A DNA stretch of 8,345 bases from Candidatus Pelagibacter sp. (GTDB lineage Bacteria; Pseudomonadota; Alphaproteobacteria; Pelagibacterales; Pelagibacteraceae), in NCBI GenBank assembly GCA_016777545.1, contig JADHRH010000039.1:1-8345 (forward strand), in the 5' to 3' direction. The notes beneath the pieces were generated by a model. That model was not told the DNA's origin. It ran no database searches and worked only from the letters and a program-made list of their open reading frames with translations. The stretch's first letter is position 1. Each line of letters starts with the position of its first letter. The position numbers were made by a program, and so were the translations under genes. This document shows, piece by piece, positions 5,359 through 8,345 of the stretch.

Positions 5359-8265
5359 TTATTCAAAAACCTTGTTAATAATCTCTTGTTGTTGTGAAAT
5401 GTGTCTTTTTGCATATCCTGTTGCTGGAGATGCATCTGGACTTCTTCCTATATAAGAAATTTTACTATTATTAGCGTTAATAGTTTCTAATGTCCATTGT
5501 ATATAGTCTCTTACTGAGAACCATCCGCCCATATTTTTTGGTTCTTCCTGGCACCAATAAAACTTAGCATTTTTAGCGTAAGGTTTAAGTTCCTTTACAA
5601 GAGTTTTTGCAGGAAATGGATATAGTTGTTCAATTCTGAACAATATTACATCATCTATTTTAAGTTTTTCTCTAGCATCCAATAAATCAAAATAAACTTT
5701 ACCTGAGCACATTATTACTTTTTTAATCTCTGAAGCTTTTCTTAATTTTATAAAACCATTAGTTTTTGGGTCCACAGCATGGTCCCATAATATTCTATGA
5801 AATGAATTTTCTTTATTAAAATCTTCTAAATTTGAAACACAATACTTGTTTCTTAATAAAGATTTTGGTGTCATCATAATTAATGGTTTTCTAAAATCTC
5901 TATGCATTTGTCTTCTTAGTGCATGAAAATAATTTGCAGGAGTAGTGCAATTCATTACTTGCATGTTGTCGTTAGAACATAGTTGTAAAAATCTTTCTAA
6001 ACGAGCTGATGAATGTTCTGGGCCTTGACCTTCATATCCATGTGGTAAAAGCATTACTAAACCTGATGCTCTTGTCCATTTTCTTTCTCCTGATGCAATA
6101 AATTGATCTATTACTACTTGTGCTCCATTAGCAAAATCTCCAAACTGAGCTTCCCATATTGTAAGTGTGTTAGGTTCAACAAGACTGTAACCATACTCAA
6201 AACCAAGAACTGCTAATTCTGATAAAAAGCTGTCGACTACTTCAAATTGCTTTTGATTTTTTGAAATATTATTTAAAGGGACATAACGACTATTATCTTT
6301 TTGATTTCTTAAAACAGAATGTCTCTGGCTAAAAGTTCCTCTACCAGAATCTTGGCCAACTAGCCTAACTGGATATCCTTCTTCTAATAAAGATCCAAAT
6401 GCCAACGCTTCTGCAGTTGACCAGTCTATGTTTGATCCATTTTCGACTGCTTTTTTTCTTGAGTCTAGTATTTTGGTTATTGTTTTATGTAAATTTAATT
6501 TTTCAGAATAAGAATTTATTTTTTCTGAAATCTCTAAAAGTTTTTTAGTATCTGCACCTGTTACTCCTCTTTTATCTTTTCCTTTTTCAGGTTTATATGC
6601 TGACCATGTGCCTTCAAACCATTCTATTTGAGGCTTATAATTTTTTGCATTTTTAAATTGATCATCAAGTAAATTTTTAAATTCTTTTATTGAGTTTTCT
6701 AAAATATCATTAGTAATTGTATTCTCAGATATCAATTTATTCCCATAAACATTTACTACAGAGGGATGTGATCTAATTTTTTCATACATCAATGGCTGAG
6801 TAAATGAAGGCTCATCTCCTTCATTATGACCAAATCTTCTATAGCAAATCAAGTCTATAACCACGTCTCTATTAAATTTTAATCTAAACTCTGTAGCTAT
6901 TCTTGCCGCATAAACGACAGCTTCTGGGTCATCTCCATTAGCATGAATAATTGGAGCATCAACCATTTTTGCTACATCAGATGGATAAGGTGAAGATCGT
7001 GCAAATCTTGGACTTGTTGTAAAACCTATTTGGTTATTAACAATAATATGAATTGTTCCACCAGTGTTATGACCTGGTAATCCAGACATTGCAAAACATT
7101 CGGCTACCACACCTTGGCCTGCAAATGCAGCATCACCATGTATCAATATGGGTATTACTTTATTTCTCTCTTTATCTTTATGAAAAAATTGTTTTGCTCT
7201 TGTTTGCCCAAGCACTACTGGATTAACTGCCTCTAAGTGAGATGGGTTATCTGTTAAACTAACATGCACAGAGTTTCCATCAAACTCTCTATTTGAAGAT
7301 GCACCTAAGTGATACTTAACGTCTCCAGCTCCTTCTTCTGATGATGCATTAATTTCTCCAGCAAATTCATTAAATATTCTTTTATATGATTTCTGCAAAA
7401 CATTCGCTAATACATTCAGTCTACCTCTATGTGACATTCCAATCTTAACCTCTTTGACTGCAGACTGGCCACTAATCTTAATTATTTGTTCCAAAGCAGG
7501 AATTAAACTTTCTGCACCATCTAGTCCAAATCTTTTTGTTCCTACATATTTTTTATGTAAAAATTTTTCAAAACCTTCCGCTTGTATTAATTTATTTAAA
7601 ATTGCTTCTTTACCATTTTTTGTAAAATTTAAGTTGTCTTCTGACTTTTCAATCCGATCTCTAAACCATTTTCTTTCAGTTGGATTTGATATATGCATAT
7701 ATTCATATCCAATTGGCCCACAGTAAGTTTTTTTCAAAAATAGTAATATTTCTTTTATATTCGATTGATCTTTATTTATAACACCACCTAAATAAATATT
7801 TTTTTCATAGTCACTTTTTTTAAAATCAAAAGACTCTGGATGCAGTTCATCTAGATAATCTGACTGTAATAATTGCAATGGATCTAATTTAGCTATGAGA
7901 TGTCCTCTTTGTCTATATGATCTAATCATAGAGACCGCTTTAATTGAGTCTTCATTTGATTTAGATAAATTTATTTGACCTACATTAGCTTGCTGAGTAT
8001 TACCTGATGGTCTCTCTTCTTCTTGTTCAATTTTTTTTTGAAGTTCATCTATATCAATTTTATTTTTTAAGCCCCAAGATGGTCCATTAATTTCCTTAGC
8101 AATCATACTTAAGTCTTCGCCTATACCTTCAAAGTAATGCTGCCAACTTTCTGGGAGATCTTTATCTTTATTGATAAATTTTAAATACATTTGTTCTATA
8201 AATGCACTATTTGATTTACTAAGAAATGACGTTTTTTCGAATTCGAGATTTTTTGATGATGACAT
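5359..8265 (-). CDS. sucA: 2-oxoglutarate dehydrogenase E1 component
   Basis: This thiamine-diphosphate enzyme decarboxylates 2-oxoglutarate and succinylates the lipoyl group of SucB, the first committed step of the complex. At 968 residues it is close to the family size (E. coli 933; alphaproteobacteria often somewhat longer). The N-terminal [13 protein letters not shown] segment (18-30), which tethers E1 to the core, is present, followed by a low-complexity linker (about 77-108). Active-site motifs include [13 protein letters not shown] (277-289, His279), [10 protein letters not shown] (340-349, His343), [11 protein letters not shown] (376-386, metal-binding Asp378), NNQIGFTT (410-417), [13 protein letters not shown] (479-491), [13 protein letters not shown] (637-649) and [19 protein letters not shown] (743-761). 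The C-terminus ends with [12 protein letters not shown] (940-951). The ATG at 8265-8263 has no Shine-Dalgarno but is the natural family start. The gene is complete and shows no sign of frameshift. Confidence 0.98.
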   Translation of the reverse strand: MSSSKNLEFEKTSFLSKSNSAFIEQMYLKFINKDKDLPESWQHYFEGIGEDLSMIAKEINGPSWGLKNKIDIDELQKKIEQEEERPSGNTQQANVGQINLSKSNEDSIKAVSMIRSYRQRGHLIAKLDPLQLLQSDYLDELHPESFDFKKSDYEKNIYLGGVINKDQSNIKEILLFLKKTYCGPIGYEYMHISNPTERKWFRDRIEKSEDNLNFTKNGKEAILNKLIQAEGFEKFLHKKYVGTKRFGLDGAESLIPALEQIIKISGQSAVKEVKIGMSHRGRLNVLANVLQKSYKRIFNEFAGEINASSEEGAGDVKYHLGASSNREFDGNSVHVSLTDNPSHLEAVNPVVLGQTRAKQFFHKDKERNKVIPILIHGDAAFAGQGVVAECFAMSGLPGHNTGGTIHIIVNNQIGFTTSPRFARSSPYPSDVAKMVDAPIIHANGDDPEAVVYAARIATEFRLKFNRDVVIDLICYRRFGHNEGDEPSFTQPLMYEKIRSHPSVVNVYGNKLISENTITNDILENSIKEFKNLLDDQFKNAKNYKPQIEWFEGTWSAYKPEKGKDKRGVTGADTKKLLEISEKINSYSEKLNLHKTITKILDSRKKAVENGSNIDWSTAEALAFGSLLEEGYPVRLVGQDSGRGTFSQRHSVLRNQKDNSRYVPLNNISKNQKQFEVVDSFLSELAVLGFEYGYSLVEPNTLTIWEAQFGDFANGAQVVIDQFIASGERKWTRASGLVMLLPHGYEGQGPEHSSARLERFLQLCSNDNMQVMNCTTPANYFHALRRQMHRDFRKPLIMMTPKSLLRNKYCVSNLEDFNKENSFHRILWDHAVDPKTNGFIKLRKASEIKKVIMCSGKVYFDLLDAREKLKIDDVILFRIEQLYPFPAKTLVKELKPYAKNAKFYWCQEEPKNMGGWFSVRDYIQWTLETINANNSKISYIGRSPDASPATGYAKRHISQQQEIINKVFE

Positions 8266-8274
8266 CTATTTTAT

Positions 8275-8287
8275 TGATATAATATCA
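8275..8287. promoter_or_regulatory. 13-bp dyad in the sucD-sucA gap
   Basis: TGATAT-A-ATATCA is a perfect inverted repeat about a single central base, lying 9 to 22 bases upstream of the sucA ATG. It could be an operator half-site pair for a dimeric regulator. It superficially resembles an FNR/ANR box (TTGAT-N4-ATCAA), but the spacing is five and the last base differs. Its tight one-base centre makes an RNA hairpin role less likely. A candidate -10 (TATATC) overlaps it. Chance is a serious alternative in a gap this AT-rich. Confidence 0.3.
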
Positions 8288-8299
8288 GATAAATAATTT

Positions 8300-8345
8300 T
8301 CAATTAGATAATTTATTAAATAATGTTTTTCCTAGTTCAGATGGT
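8300..8345 (-). CDS. sucD: Probable C-terminus of succinyl-CoA ligase alpha subunit (cut by window edge)
   Basis: One minus-strand frame stays open from the right edge and ends at TGA (8302-8300), reading PSELGKTLFNKLSN. The other two minus frames stop at once. A tail of the form SPSxLGKTLxxxL is what I recall at the C-terminus of alphaproteobacterial SucD, and sucC-sucD directly upstream of sucA is the common alphaproteobacterial order. SucCD converts succinyl-CoA, the product of SucAB-LpdA, to succinate with nucleotide triphosphate formation. With only 14 residues the identity is an inference. The gap to sucA is 34 bases, consistent with one operon. Confidence 0.6.
   Translation of the reverse strand, partial: PSELGKTLFNKLSN

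Noticed and set aside
8274..8288. FNR/ANR-type box upstream of sucA
   Set aside because: The half-sites TTGAT and ATCAG are separated by five bases instead of four and the second half-site departs from ATCAA.
8303..8345. Plus-strand gene starting near 8323 with MFFLVQM
   Set aside because: It runs off the edge after a few codons and is antisense to the minus-strand frame that reads as a plausible SucD C-terminus in the expected synteny.

Overview
The window is a compact, AT-rich stretch (roughly 30% G+C by eye) with every supported gene on the minus strand. The gaps between genes are 0, 2, 0, 22, 110 and 34 bases or fewer. Base composition, lysine/asparagine-rich proteins, extreme packing and the gene order sucD-sucA-sucB-lpdA-priA-atpH-atpA point to a streamlined marine alphaproteobacterium of the SAR11 (Pelagibacterales) type. 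This assignment comes from remembered synteny and protein character; no search was run.

Read in the direction of transcription (right to left), the window opens with what looks like the last 14 codons of sucD (8345-8300) and a 34-base gap holding a 13-bp dyad. The whole 2-oxoglutarate dehydrogenase complex follows: sucA (E1), sucB (E2) and lpdA (E3), packed with gaps of 2 and 0 bases. A 22-base gap, almost entirely inside a predicted 13-bp hairpin, leads to priA, the replication-restart helicase. A 110-base gap with a weak candidate promoter precedes atpH (F1 delta subunit), which starts at TTG with a clear Shine-Dalgarno. The first ten codons of atpA abut atpH and run off the left edge.

Functionally, the first block converts 2-oxoglutarate to succinyl-CoA and NADH in the TCA cycle, and SucCD would then turn succinyl-CoA into succinate with substrate-level phosphorylation. 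The last block is the start of the F1 ATP synthase operon. PriA sits between the two as a DNA-maintenance gene. No tRNA, rRNA, CRISPR, IS element, prophage or foreign-looking island is visible.

This is core metabolism, and I found no undescribed multi-gene system. The points worth a second look are small: a hairpin that buries the priA start codon, a PriA that appears to lack its winged-helix domain and has an altered zinc-ligand spacing and an altered helicase motif III, the TTG start of atpH, directly abutting TAA|ATG gene junctions, and a dyad just upstream of sucA.
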